DNA of 64,000 bases from Brevundimonas subvibrioides (GCA_002280475.1 NCEB01000019.1:49378-113377); one strand, 5' to 3'; shown: positions 27,801 through 35,481, counted from the first letter of the stretch. Notes: generated by a model from the sequence alone, not told the origin. Translations and numbers: made by a program.

Positions 27801-28046
27801 CAGCATGCTGATGCTGGAGCCCGAATCCAGGTCGATGAAGTTGTTGGTGTCGACGGTGACTGCCACGCCACTGGTCACCGTGATCGAGCCGCCTGAGGCG
27901 ATGCGGATGTCGTCGCGCGCCGAGCCGGTGGCGTTCGAGGTCAGGATCGGCGTCGTGCGCGCGTTGGAGATTACGGTCTGGGCCTGGACGCCCGTGGCAG
28001 CCATCAGAGGGGCAAGCGCCACCGCGGTCGCAAGCAGTCTACGCAT
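24864..28046 (-). CDS. Autotransporter with beta-helical passenger and C-terminal outer-membrane barrel
   Basis: The product (1060 residues) has a signal peptide (LLATAVALAPLMAATGVQAQ). The passenger of about 750 residues has Gly/Asn/Ser-rich repeats typical of beta-helices. The C-terminal barrel of about 290 residues ends in LLRASFRF, the aromatic C-terminus used for outer-membrane insertion. Three Asp-rich loops (DTDSDGDLDG near 27670, DEDNDGIQD near 27160, DPDTDGDG near 26490) look like thrombospondin type 3 calcium-binding repeats. ATG 28046 was chosen; a GTG at 28058 adds four residues. It probably acts in surface adhesion. Confidence 0.9.
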   Translation of the reverse strand: MRRLLATAVALAPLMAATGVQAQTVISNARTTPILTSNATGSARDDIRIASGGSITVTSGVAVTVDTNNFIDLDSGSSISMLNSADGSTGILVGPGATAANVTIGGNITATDNIETYPDTDSDGDLDGPFANGVDRYALRLTGGTALTGNILIESTANLQVEGNGARTVSLERDLTGNVTVFGSMRAIGTNAIGYNQTGSVSGPVNLGGTVAAQGEGASSVNIQGDVGGRLTLQGAMTSTGYRSINRPSDAAIGRLEPDDLLQGGSTVVVAGNVAGGVVLDVRPADNSTTSTDEDNDGIQDSVEGNSALTSYGAAPALLVGSSTRSITLGAAGTGDLNYGLINRGTINSDGVYDGISTTGIQLGVAGGQTVAIAGGVRNEGNITAVGRNASTTGVSIGAGVSTPRFDNTSAISTGIVSTVDNVSAGGVLIGAGASVPTLNNSGSILVNANGGLGSAYGIRDLSGSLTTLTNSRFVQALVAPNLAGDAVTGTATAIDVSANTTGVTVRQFGVTSTPSDLDPDTDGDGVPNSREPAIVGDVRFGSGADILSVENGQVRGAIAFGTGADRLSITGGSVVTGAVTDTDGLLTVDVANGTLDARQVGVTGATSLNIGSSGDLIVTLDPATGSNAGFRVNGTATLAAGAGLGIRFNSLITDPRRFTIIDADVLNAGALDQSAVQANSPYLFVVAAGTDVAAGDVFVDARRRTAAEADLIAVEAQAFDAFYGALSGNTPLRELFIAQAGREGFIDLYEQILPDHSGGPLLSLASGVDAVTRALSGRNATVTPGETSAWLQEINFYADKDKTDSYGFRSEGFGVAGGVERGTSLGALGVTVAFTSSDIEDPEAEAEEILSASLIELGLSWRAQGQAWSTWARAAGGYATFESTRQLVTQDINLINQSSWNGFTLSLAGGASYERNFGRLNIRPEAYLEYFSLSEDAHVEEGLNDGFNLEIEDRDGHMFAGVAAVNIGYGFGENGWIRPELRLGWRQNISVDPGETIARFVSGGGPFTLTPDSIEGGGPIAGFNLSVGNDLGRLSVTADAEMIEDYVRYTLLLRASFRF

Positions 28047-28208
28047 TCGAGAAATCACCCCAGATGGATACGCGCAATCGGGCGCCGGAGCCTTCTAACA
28101 AGGGCCGCGCGGCCTGTCCCAAGTTTCGCGAATTTGAGGCGAATGCAAGGCCGAAAGTCAGGCGCTGGGGGAACGGCGGTCCCTCTGCTATTGCAAAGGT
28201 CGCGATCA

Positions 28209-28228
28209 ATATGATATCACTTTCATAT
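28209..28228. promoter_or_regulatory. Palindromic operator-like site before the SPFH gene
   Basis: ATATGA (28209-28214) and TCATAT (28223-28228) are perfect inverted half sites 8 bases apart, in an AT-rich patch directly before the GGGAGG ribosome binding site. A weak promoter (TTGCAA at 28191, TATCAC at 28215, 18-base spacer) would overlap it. A ribbon-helix-helix protein encoded in the same operon is a natural candidate to bind it; this is inference. Confidence 0.5.
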
Positions 28229-28244
28229 CGATTGGGAGGCTGAG

Positions 28245-29022
28245 ATGAACGACCGCAGAACCATTTCCACCGAACGACCCGCCAGCACGGCCAACGGCAT
28301 CACCATGCTGCTGGCGGGTCTGGGTCTCGTCATCCTGGGGCCCGTGTGGATCGCTCAGGGGCCGGACGCGCTGCTCAATCTGATCGGCGGGATCGTGCTG
28401 GCGACCATCGGCCTGTTCCTGATGTGCGGTCTGTATTCGCTGCAGCCGAACGAGGCGGCGGCCATCCTGCTGTTCGGCGACTATCGCGGCACCGACCGGG
28501 CGACCGGCCTGCGCTGGGTGCTGCCCTGGTATACCCGCAAGAAGATCTCGCTGAGGGCGCGAAACGTCACCTCGGACACGCTGAAGGTGAACGACAAGCG
28601 GGGCAGCCCCGTCGAGATCGCGGCGAACGTCGTCTGGCGGGTCGAGGATTCGGCCCAGGCCCTGTTCGACGTTGATGATTACCAGGCCTTCGTGAACATC
28701 CAGATCGAGACGGGTCTGCGCGATATCGCGTCCCGCTACGCCTACGACCACGGCGAGCAGGAGGAGGGGGCCGACGCCGAACTGACGCTGCGCTCCGATG
28801 CCGAGGAGGTCGCCGACAAGCTTCAGATCGAACTGGCCAGTCGTGTGCGGGTGGCGGGCGTGACCGTGGACGAGGCGAGGCTGGCGCACCTGGCCTATGC
28901 GCCCGAGATCGCCGGGGCCATACGAGGACCGCAAGGCGGCCATGGTGTCCAACCTGCTGGTCGTGCTGTGCGCCGACCGCGAGGCCCAGCCCGTGGTCAA
29001 CACCGGGACGCTGTACGGCTGA
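28245..29022 (+). pseudogene. SPFH/Band 7 domain membrane protein, disrupted by an internal deletion
   Basis: The 5' two thirds reads cleanly: two membrane helices (about 18-65), then an SPFH domain including LQPNEAAAILLFGDYRGT, VEIAANVVWRVED and [13 protein letters not shown]. After base 28920 the original frame becomes nonsense. The normal C-terminus ([20 protein letters not shown] to LYG and stop at 29020-29022) resumes one frame over, so roughly 40 residues of the usual coiled region are missing. The intact family forms membrane scaffold oligomers. It is followed 6 bases later by the ribbon-helix-helix gene. Confidence 0.75.
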
Positions 29023-29028
29023 CGCGCG

Positions 29029-29214
29029 ATGGCACGGGCGCGCAAACCTTTCCTGATGCGAGCCTCGCCCGGGCTGATGGCGGCGGTCGAGCGCCTGGCC
29101 GCCGCCGAGCTTCGCTCGGTCAACGCCCAGATGGAGATGCTGGTTCGGGAGGCGCTGGCCCGGCGCGGGGTGGCGGTTCCGGCGGAAGACGATCGGCGTG
29201 ACGATAGCGCTTGA
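29029..29214 (+). CDS. Arc/CopG-like ribbon-helix-helix DNA-binding protein
   Basis: This 61-residue protein has KPFLMRASPGLMAAVERLAAAELRSVNAQMEMLVREAL, the strand-helix-helix pattern of Arc-type regulators. It follows the SPFH gene directly, an arrangement I recall from related genomes. It may autoregulate the operon through the palindrome at 28209-28228. No toxin gene is adjacent. Confidence 0.82.
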   Translation: MARARKPFLMRASPGLMAAVERLAAAELRSVNAQMEMLVREALARRGVAVPAEDDRRDDSA

Positions 29215-29327
29215 GCTTGGCGGTTCCCGGGCGTAGGGGCGCGTCATGGTCCGGCGCACATCGTCCGCACGCATCCAAAAACGTCGTGCGCGCGTTCAGC
29301 CGCCGCAATCGCAGGAGCACGACCCCA

Positions 29328-29448
29328 TGAGCATGACGGATCTCGATGTCCATGAGGGCGAGCTGAGGCTCATTCCCGGGCTGGACGAAGAGGTCGCCGA
29401 AACGCTCCGGGTCCTGAAGGCCTCGACGAGCGATCCGCGCCCCCGGGC
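29328..29448 (+). pseudogene. Orphan 5' gene fragment fused upstream of the glycosyltransferase
   Basis: ATG 29328, preceded by GGAG, opens a plausible coding stretch: MSMTDLDVHEGELRLIPGLD, then EEVAETLRVLKAS. After about base 29430 this frame turns into Arg-rich shadow sequence over the glycosyltransferase. I do not recognise the fragment; it looks like the start of another gene whose remainder was deleted. Confidence 0.45.
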
Positions 29449-30483
29449 GTGGCCCATTCGCTGGTCGTGCCGGGCACCCGCCACCAGGCGGGCAAGGACG
29501 GCATCATCAAGTTGCATGCCACCAAGCTGCCGTTCGGCGACGGCTACCGCTGGCCGACCTCGGTCAAGCGCTGGGGGGCCTGGGTGGCGTCGATGAAGCC
29601 CAGCCTGATCGAGGCGGGCGACCCCTATACGCCGGGGCAGGGCGCGCTGGAGGCCGGACAGAGGGCCGGCTGCCCGGTCGTCGGTTTCTGCCACTCGGAC
29701 CCGGCGGGCCTGGCGGCCCTGCATTTCGGCGAATGGGCCAAGAAGCCCGTCGAGAAGCGCTGGGCCCGCCTGTTCGGTCAGTTCGACCGCGTGATCTCGC
29801 CCAGCCGCTTCATCGCCCGGCGGCTGGAGGAGGCGGGCATCAGGGACATCGTCATCCGGCCCCTGGGCGTCGAGATCGACACCTTCCGGCCCGACCGGGG
29901 CGACCGCGACTGGCTGCTGAAGCGGCTGGGCCTGCCCGCCAGCGCGCGTTTGCTGTGCTTCGCCGGCCGTCCGGCGCGCGAGAAGAACATCGACGTCCTG
30001 ATCGAGGCGGTCCAGCGGCTGGGCGCGCCCTATCATCTGGTGCTGGTCGGGGCCGGGGCGGGCATGCCGCCCGAGGACCGCGTCATCGCCCTGCCGTACG
30101 AGCGCGACCCGCGCGCGGTGGCCCGGATCATCGCCAGCTGCGACGCCTTCGTCCACGCCAACGACAAGGAGCCCTTCGGCCTGATCGTGCTGGAGGCCAT
30201 GGCGTGTGGTCGGCCGGTCGTCGGCGTCAACGCCGGCGGCGTGGCCGAGACGGTCAACGACAGCGTGGGGCAACTGGCCCGCAGCGCCGACCCCGACGAT
30301 TATGCCCAGGCCATCGAGGCCCTGTTCGCGCGCGACATCGAGGCCCTGGGGGCCGCCGCGCGGGTCCACACCGTGGAGACCTTCTCCTGGAACCGGGTCT
30401 TCGAGGACCTGTGCATGACCTATGGCGAGGTCAGCGGACGTCCGGAGTTCGTGCAGCCAGCGGAACAGCCGGCGGTTCACTGA
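29449..30483 (+). CDS. GT-B glycosyltransferase (family 4-like), probably missing its N-terminus
   Basis: The 344 residues from GTG 29449 cover most of a GT-B glycosyltransferase. Visible are HSDPAGLAALHFGEW, VIRPLGVEIDTFRP, CFAGRPAREKNIDVLIEAV and the donor-binding EPFGLIVLEAMACGRPVVG. The family normally starts with a first beta strand and a glycine-rich loop about 35-40 residues before AHSLVVPGT. Those residues are not present in any upstream frame. The gene is therefore probably 5'-truncated and may be inactive. Its last 53 bases overlap the convergent FrhB-like gene. Confidence 0.75.
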   Translation: MAHSLVVPGTRHQAGKDGIIKLHATKLPFGDGYRWPTSVKRWGAWVASMKPSLIEAGDPYTPGQGALEAGQRAGCPVVGFCHSDPAGLAALHFGEWAKKPVEKRWARLFGQFDRVISPSRFIARRLEEAGIRDIVIRPLGVEIDTFRPDRGDRDWLLKRLGLPASARLLCFAGRPAREKNIDVLIEAVQRLGAPYHLVLVGAGAGMPPEDRVIALPYERDPRAVARIIASCDAFVHANDKEPFGLIVLEAMACGRPVVGVNAGGVAETVNDSVGQLARSADPDDYAQAIEALFARDIEALGAAARVHTVETFSWNRVFEDLCMTYGEVSGRPEFVQPAEQPAVH

Positions 30484-31660
30484 CCTCGCCGGCCTCGGGC
30501 GTCAGCCCATAGGGCGCGACCAGCCGCCAGACGTGATCGGGGATCATCGACTTCATGCGCCGGGGTTCCTCGCGGCGCAGGTGGATGACGGTCTCGGCGG
30601 CCTTCATCTCCAGCCGGGTGCGGGCGAACTCCAGGCCGCGGGGGCCGGTGCGGGGCTGGAGCCAGCTGACGATCGGGCGGACCCAGTCGGGCATGCGGCG
30701 TAGCGGCAGGCCGCCGGCCGCGCGTTCGACGTTGGCGATGAAGCCCTGGACCGCGACCTTGCGCTTGCCGTGGCTTTCGGGCTCCGACAGGCGCACCTCG
30801 TCGCCCAGCAGGTCCAGCAGGGCCTGGCCGCGTTCGTTGCGCACGATCAGCCACTGCTCGCCCTGACCGGCCATATAGCCGACCGTGATGTCGGACAGGG
30901 CGTTGGTGTAGTCGACGCAGGTCCGGCACGTCAGGGAGAAGAAGTCCGGGGCCAACTGGGAGATGGGTAAAGACAGGAAGGGGATCGTCTTTACCCGCCC
31001 GTCCGTGAAGCGCAGCTCGACGTGATAGTCGGCGCGAAACTCCAGATAGGTGATGGTCTCGGGCGCGTCGGACAACAGCGCAAGGAAGGCGTGGAAGTTC
31101 TCCGTCGTGGTGTTGTCCGAGCAGGGCGTGCCGATGACGGTGATGGCCTCGAAGCCCAGCTCGGCCTCCAGGGCGCGCAGGGCATAGACCTGGCAGGGGA
31201 TGCCGATGACGGCGAGGCGGCGGACGCCCCGCTCGCGCGCGGTCTCCAGCAGGGCCAGCAGAGGCGCATAGCCCATCCGCATGCCGCGTGCCTGGGCCAT
31301 ATCCGACGCCTGGGTGATCAGGACGGGCATGGGCTTCCAGCGGTCGTCGGGGTCCGGGGCCATGGTCAGGACGGCCTCGACCGCGCCGGTCTCCAGCAGC
31401 CGCTCGCCGATCCGTGTGGTGATGCCAGTCCACTGGGCCCCCTCGGCGGGCGGCGTCAGGGACGCGCGGACCATGCGACGGAAGGGACCGAAGAACAGCT
31501 CGTCGCCATCGGTGGCGCGGGCGCGGCCGTGGATGCGCGTCTCCATGGCCGGGTAGTCGGGCTTGATGAACTGGCAGGCCCGGCCGCACAGGCTGGGGTC
31601 CTCCATGCGCGAGACACCGCAGTCGGTGCAGAGATTGCGAGGGACGGGCGCGCGGAGCAT
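30431..31660 (-). CDS. Coenzyme F420 hydrogenase/dehydrogenase beta-subunit-like iron-sulfur flavoprotein (FrhB family)
   Basis: This 409-residue protein has an N-terminal cysteine cluster (NLCTDCGVSRMEDPSLCGRAC). The FrhB N-domain follows, with AVIGIPCQVYALRALE, then the C-domain with LTCRTCVDYTNALSDITVGYM, giving further Fe-S cysteines. Relatives include F420-reducing subunits and vinyl or hydroxymethyl chlorophyllide reductases; the substrate here is unknown. I start at ATG 31660. A longer reading to 31810 would pass through the family C repeat and was rejected. It may be part of a glycan or pigment locus, which is unproven. Confidence 0.87.
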   Translation of the reverse strand: MLRAPVPRNLCTDCGVSRMEDPSLCGRACQFIKPDYPAMETRIHGRARATDGDELFFGPFRRMVRASLTPPAEGAQWTGITTRIGERLLETGAVEAVLTMAPDPDDRWKPMPVLITQASDMAQARGMRMGYAPLLALLETARERGVRRLAVIGIPCQVYALRALEAELGFEAITVIGTPCSDNTTTENFHAFLALLSDAPETITYLEFRADYHVELRFTDGRVKTIPFLSLPISQLAPDFFSLTCRTCVDYTNALSDITVGYMAGQGEQWLIVRNERGQALLDLLGDEVRLSEPESHGKRKVAVQGFIANVERAAGGLPLRRMPDWVRPIVSWLQPRTGPRGLEFARTRLEMKAAETVIHLRREEPRRMKSMIPDHVWRLVAPYGLTPEAGEVSEPPAVPLAARTPDVR

Positions 31661-31669
31661 TCCGCCACC

Positions 31670-31786
31670 GTGCACCCCGGCGAAGGCCGGGGTCCAGAGG
31701 CAAAGGTCACGGTAGATCAGGCGCACGGTCTCTGAGAGCGCCGGCATGCATCTGTGATCTGGACCCCGGCCTTCGCCGGGGTGCAC
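31670..31786. repeat. Intergenic inverted-repeat element, family C
   Basis: The left arm GTGCACCCCGGCGAAGGCCG (31670) and the right arm CGGCCTTCGCCGGGGTGCAC (ending 31786) form a long perfect stem around an unrelated 60-base centre. It lies at the 5' side of the FrhB-like gene, 10 bases from the start codon. Confidence 0.9.
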
Positions 31787-31804
31787 GGAGTGGGGAGGGA
31801 CCGC

Positions 31805-31840
31805 GCTCAAGCAGCGAGCGACCGCGTCGCGAGCGCTAGC
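31805..31840 (+). repeat. 36-bp dispersed repeat, copy 3
   Basis: It is identical to the copy at 10559-10594 except for one base (GCGCTAGC instead of GCGGTAGC). It lies between the family C element and the tRNA-Asp gene. Confidence 0.85.
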
Positions 31841-31864
31841 GCACTAAAGAATGAGGGGGGCGGA

Positions 31865-31897
31865 CGCGCCACTTTCCAGATCATGGAAAGTGGCGCG
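31865..31897 (-). terminator. 14-bp hairpin overlapping the 3' end of tRNA-Asp
   Basis: CGCGCCACTTTCCA (31865-31878) and TGGAAAGTGGCGCG (31884-31897) are perfect inverted arms with a 5-base loop. The right arm includes the complement of the tRNA CCA end and part of its acceptor strand. No T-run follows, so it may stop transcription only weakly or serve 3' processing. Confidence 0.6.
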
Positions 31898-31967
31898 AGT
31901 GACGGGGCTCGAACCCGCGACCTCCGGCGTGACAGGCCGGCACTCTAACCAACTGAGCTACACCCGC
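31891..31967 (-). tRNA. tRNA-Asp (anticodon GTC)
   Basis: The minus strand reads GCGGGTG for the acceptor, a standard D arm (TAGCTCAGTTGGTTAGA) and the anticodon stem-loop CCGGC-CTGTCAC-GCCGG. The T arm GCGGGTTCGAGCCCCGT follows, then CACTCGC with an encoded GCCA. One G-U pair occurs in the acceptor stem. The anticodon GTC decodes Asp. It is 77 bases including CCA. Confidence 0.97.
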
Positions 31968-32006
31968 GTTTCCCGCTGCGTCGTCTCCGGCGCGGCGAGG
32001 GGCGTC

Positions 32007-32035
32007 GTTTAGGCGGGGGTGCCGGAAGGTGTCAA
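32007..32035 (-). promoter_or_regulatory. Sigma-70-type promoter for tRNA-Asp
   Basis: On the minus strand a consensus TTGACA (32035-32030) is followed after exactly 17 bases by CTAAAC (32012-32007), about 40 bases before the tRNA. The -35 box matches consensus fully; the -10 is a weaker match. Confidence 0.65.
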
Positions 32036-32058
32036 GCGGCGCGACTGTGGATATGTCC

Positions 32059-33651
32059 CTATCGTGCGATCGGGGCGACCGCCGGCGACCCGAGGGCGGT
32101 CGGTGGCGCGCCTGTGGCGGCCGGCGGTGGGGGCTCGTAGTGCACCCCCACGCCCGGTCCCAGAGGCAGGTCCAGCGCCACCCACATTCCGACCATGGCG
32201 AGGCCGGCGATCAAGAAGACCCCCGCGTAAGGCAGCATGGTCGACATCAGCGACCCCAGACCGAACTTGGGGTCCCAGCGTTGGGCAAAGGTCAGGATCA
32301 GCGGGAAATAGCTCATCAACGGCGTGGCGATGTTGGTGACCGAATCCCCCATCCGGTAGGCGGCGGTGGTCATCTCCGGGCTTATTCCCAGCAGCATGAA
32401 CATGGGCACGACGATGGGAGCAAGCGCCGACCATTTGGCCGAGGCCGAGCCGATGAAAAGGTCGAAGAAACACGACACCAGCACGACCGCCACCAGCAGC
32501 AGGGGGGCGGGCAGGGCGAGCGTTTTCAGATATTCCGCCCCGCTGACCGCCAGGATCGGTCCCAGGCCCGACCAGTTGAACATGGCCACGAAGTGGGCGG
32601 CGAAGAAGGCCAGGACGATATAGGGGGCCATCTGGGCGATGCCGTCGCGCATCATGACCACCAGGTCGCGGTGGCTGGTGACCGTGCCCGCACCGACGCC
32701 ATAGGCCCCGCCCGCCAGGAAGAAGGTGATGGCGAAGAAGGCGACCAGCGACTGGTACAGCGGATTGAACCGCTGGTTCGGCTCGGCCTCAGCGTCCACG
32801 AAGGGCGAGCCGGGCAGGAAGGTGATGGTGGCCCACAGCGCCACCATGGCCAGCAGCGTCAGCCCCGCGAAGGCCAGGCCGCGCTTCTCGGCGGCGGTCA
32901 GGGGCACCTTCTCGTCGGAGGTCGGGCCCTCGGGCATGATCGGCGAGCGGGTCTTGAGCCTGGGCTCGATGACGACATCGGTCAGGAACCAGATGATCGG
33001 GGTGAAGACGATCACCATGCCGATGGAGAAGAACCAGTTGCCCGCGATGGTGACGTTATAGGCCGGGTCGATGAGCTGGGCGGCGGGCTCGGTGATGCCC
33101 AGGATCAGGGCGTCGGACGCGCCGGGAAACAGATTGCCCGCGAACCCGCCAGACACCGCCGCGAACCCGGCGGCCAGGCCTGCGAGCGGATGGCGGCCCA
33201 CGGCGGCGAAGATCACCGCCGCCAGCGGGATGACCACCACATAGGACGCATCCGAGGCGTGGTGCGAGACCATGCCGGTCACGGCCACCGCCGGGGTCAG
33301 GATGAAGCGGGGGGCGTTCAGCAGCATCCCGCGGAAGGCGGTGGTGAACAGTCCCGCGCGCTCGGCCACCGCCGCGCCATAGACCACGGTCAGCACGATC
33401 CCGAGCGGCGGGAAGGCGGCTAGGGTCTTGGGCATGTCGATGAAGAGCCTGGACAGGTTCTCGGTCGACAGCAGGCTCTGCGCCTGAAGCGCATCGCCCG
33501 TCACAGGATTGACCGTCGCCCAGCCCAGGCCCGCGCCGACCATGCTGAGCACGATCAGGGCCAGGATGAACCACAGGAACAGGAAGACGGGGTCGGGCAG
33601 CTTGTTGCCGACATTTTCGACAGCGTTGAGGACGCGGGAACCGAGGGCCAT
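32059..33651 (-). CDS. AbgT-family transporter
   Basis: This 530-residue inner-membrane protein matches the AbgT family, known for p-aminobenzoyl-glutamate uptake and, in some members, sulfonamide efflux. Hallmarks are NKLPDPVFLFLWFI near the N-terminus, MVSHHASDASYVVVIPL, GFAGNLFPGASDALILG and FIGSASAKWSALAPIVVPMFMLLGISPE. It has about twelve helices. The substrate cannot be assigned. It diverges from nuoA across a 197-base region. Confidence 0.93.
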   Translation of the reverse strand: MALGSRVLNAVENVGNKLPDPVFLFLWFILALIVLSMVGAGLGWATVNPVTGDALQAQSLLSTENLSRLFIDMPKTLAAFPPLGIVLTVVYGAAVAERAGLFTTAFRGMLLNAPRFILTPAVAVTGMVSHHASDASYVVVIPLAAVIFAAVGRHPLAGLAAGFAAVSGGFAGNLFPGASDALILGITEPAAQLIDPAYNVTIAGNWFFSIGMVIVFTPIIWFLTDVVIEPRLKTRSPIMPEGPTSDEKVPLTAAEKRGLAFAGLTLLAMVALWATITFLPGSPFVDAEAEPNQRFNPLYQSLVAFFAITFFLAGGAYGVGAGTVTSHRDLVVMMRDGIAQMAPYIVLAFFAAHFVAMFNWSGLGPILAVSGAEYLKTLALPAPLLLVAVVLVSCFFDLFIGSASAKWSALAPIVVPMFMLLGISPEMTTAAYRMGDSVTNIATPLMSYFPLILTFAQRWDPKFGLGSLMSTMLPYAGVFLIAGLAMVGMWVALDLPLGPGVGVHYEPPPPAATGAPPTALGSPAVAPIAR

Positions 33652-33733
33652 GCGGGGTCCGTGTGATCGTTGAGCCGATTTTCAACGGCTAACCTGTGAC
33701 AGCCAAGATGAACAGCCGACAACGGCGGTACTG

Positions 33734-33750
33734 TTGCGAGAGGTTCGCAA
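33734..33750. promoter_or_regulatory. Perfect inverted repeat in the nuo promoter region
   Basis: TTGCGA (33734-33739) and TCGCAA (33745-33750) flank GAGGT. The site lies about 100 bases before nuoA, in the region shared with the divergent AbgT gene. The size and symmetry suit a regulator binding site; the binding protein is unknown. Confidence 0.4.
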
Positions 33751-33848
33751 TGAAAATCCTTTCCTCGCATGGGTTTGAACCGGCCGAAGGTTGGGTCTAG
33801 AAAGCGCCGAATCCGCCGCCACCTCCCCCGCGGCGAGGACCAAATCGA

Positions 33849-34226
33849 ATGAACGCATTCCTTCTGCAGTACCTGCCGATCGTGATCTTCATCGGGATCG
33901 CGACGGTGCTCGGCATCGGCTTCATGGTGGCGGCCTGGGTGCTGGCCCCATCGAACCCCGACAGCGAGAAGCTGTCGGCCTATGAGTGCGGGTTCAACGC
34001 CTTCGACGACGCGCGGATGAAGTTCGACGTGCGGTTCTATCTGGTGTCGATCCTGTTCATCATCTTCGACCTGGAAGTGGCCTTCCTGTTCCCGTGGGCG
34101 GTGTCGATGTTCGACCTGGCGCGGCCCGACATGATCTTCGCCTTCTGGTCGATGATGGTCTTCCTGGGCGTGCTGACCGTCGGCTTCATCTACGAATGGA
34201 AGAAGGGCGCGCTGGAATGGCAGTGA
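33849..34226 (+). CDS. nuoA: NADH-quinone oxidoreductase subunit A
   Basis: This membrane-arm subunit of respiratory complex I has 125 residues and three helices. The family segment [25 protein letters not shown] follows the first helix and contains the conserved ECG near the quinone site. It is the first gene of the operon, with a GAGGA ribosome binding site. It overlaps nuoB by 10 bases. Confidence 0.97.
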   Translation: MNAFLLQYLPIVIFIGIATVLGIGFMVAAWVLAPSNPDSEKLSAYECGFNAFDDARMKFDVRFYLVSILFIIFDLEVAFLFPWAVSMFDLARPDMIFAFWSMMVFLGVLTVGFIYEWKKGALEWQ

Positions 34227-34828
34227 TCTCTCCGCCGCTGTCCGGCCCATCCTCGCCGCTGCCCACCGCCTATGGGCAGACTCCCTATGGGGGGGGCGCG
34301 CGCTCGACCGTCGAGGGCCATGACCCCAAGCTGCACGACAAATTCTTCGAGGCGGTCAACACCGAGGTCGCCGAGCACGGCTTCCTGACCGCGTCGCTGG
34401 ACGACGTCATCAACTGGGCCCGCACCGGCTCGCTGATGTGGATGACGTTCGGGCTCGCGTGCTGCGCCGTGGAGATGATCCAGGCGTCGATGCCGCGTTA
34501 TGACCTCGAACGCTTCGGCATGGCTCCGCGCGCCAGCCCGCGCCAGTCGGATCTGATGATCGTGGCCGGCACCCTGACCAACAAGATGGCCCCCGCCCTG
34601 CGCAAGGTCTACGACCAGATGCCGGACCCGCGCTACGTCCTGTCGATGGGCAGCTGCGCCAACGGCGGCGGGTACTATCACTATAGCTACAGCGTCGTGC
34701 GCGGCTGCGACCGGATCGTGCCGGTCGACGCCTATGTGCCCGGCTGCCCGCCGACGGCCGAGGCCCTGGTGTATGGGCTGCTGCAGTTGCAGAAGAAGAT
34801 CCGGCGCACCGGGACGATCGAGCGATGA
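34217..34828 (+). CDS. nuoB: NADH-quinone oxidoreductase subunit B
   Basis: NuoB carries the terminal N2 [4Fe-4S] cluster that hands electrons to quinone. The cysteines are seen in [20 protein letters not shown] and [14 protein letters not shown] 34217 lies inside the nuoA 3' end and gives 203 residues with a Pro/Ser/Gly-rich N-terminal extension of about 30 residues. Its stop overlaps nuoC by 4 bases. Confidence 0.97.
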   Translation: MAVISPPLSGPSSPLPTAYGQTPYGGGARSTVEGHDPKLHDKFFEAVNTEVAEHGFLTASLDDVINWARTGSLMWMTFGLACCAVEMIQASMPRYDLERFGMAPRASPRQSDLMIVAGTLTNKMAPALRKVYDQMPDPRYVLSMGSCANGGGYYHYSYSVVRGCDRIVPVDAYVPGCPPTAEALVYGLLQLQKKIRRTGTIER

Positions 34829-35481
34829 GCGGCCATCTCGCCACCGTCGCGGCCAACACCGCCGTCCTGACGCCGCTGGGCCAGGAGATGGTGGCCGAGC
34901 TGCAGGTCGATGCGACCGTCGCCTTTGGCGAGCTGACCCTGACCTGTCACCGCGACCGGATCATCGGCGTGCTGACCGACCTGCGCGACCGCTTCGGCTT
35001 CCAGCAGCTGCTGGACGTCTGCGGCGCGGATTATCCCGATCGGGCCGAGCGGTTCGAGGTCGTCTATCACCTGCTCAGCCTGACACGGAACGCGCGGGTT
35101 CGGGTCAAGGTCTCGACCGACGAGGTCGCGCCGGTGCCCAGCGTGATCACCGTCTATCCGTCGGCCGGCTGGTTCGAGCGCGAGGCGTTCGACATGTACG
35201 GCATCCTGTTCTCGGACCACCCGGACCTGCGCCGGCTGCTGACCGACTATGGCTTCCAGGGACATCCGCTCAGGAAGGACTTCCCCATGACCGGCTATGT
35301 CGAGGTGCGCTACGACGAGGCGCAGAAGCGGGTGGTCTATGAGCCCGTCAAGCTGACGCAGGAGTTCCGCAACTTCGACTTCCTGTCCCCCTGGGAAGGG
35401 GCCGAGTATCCGACCGACGTCCTGCCGGGCGACGAGAAGGCCATCGGTTCGGCGGGCGCGCCTTCGGGAGGCAAAGTCTGA
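34825..35481 (+). CDS. nuoC: NADH-quinone oxidoreductase subunit C
   Basis: This 218-residue peripheral-arm subunit contains the 30-kDa subunit signature in [20 protein letters not shown], followed by [16 protein letters not shown]. It is separate from NuoD, unlike the fused NuoCD of enterobacteria. ATGA overlap with nuoB and TGATG with nuoD show tight coupling. Confidence 0.97.
   Translation: MSGHLATVAANTAVLTPLGQEMVAELQVDATVAFGELTLTCHRDRIIGVLTDLRDRFGFQQLLDVCGADYPDRAERFEVVYHLLSLTRNARVRVKVSTDEVAPVPSVITVYPSAGWFEREAFDMYGILFSDHPDLRRLLTDYGFQGHPLRKDFPMTGYVEVRYDEAQKRVVYEPVKLTQEFRNFDFLSPWEGAEYPTDVLPGDEKAIGSAGAPSGGKV

Noticed and set aside
31661..31810. N-terminal extension of the FrhB-like protein
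   Set aside because: The added residues (VHPGEGRGPD, TPAFAGVH) are translations of the family C repeat arms.
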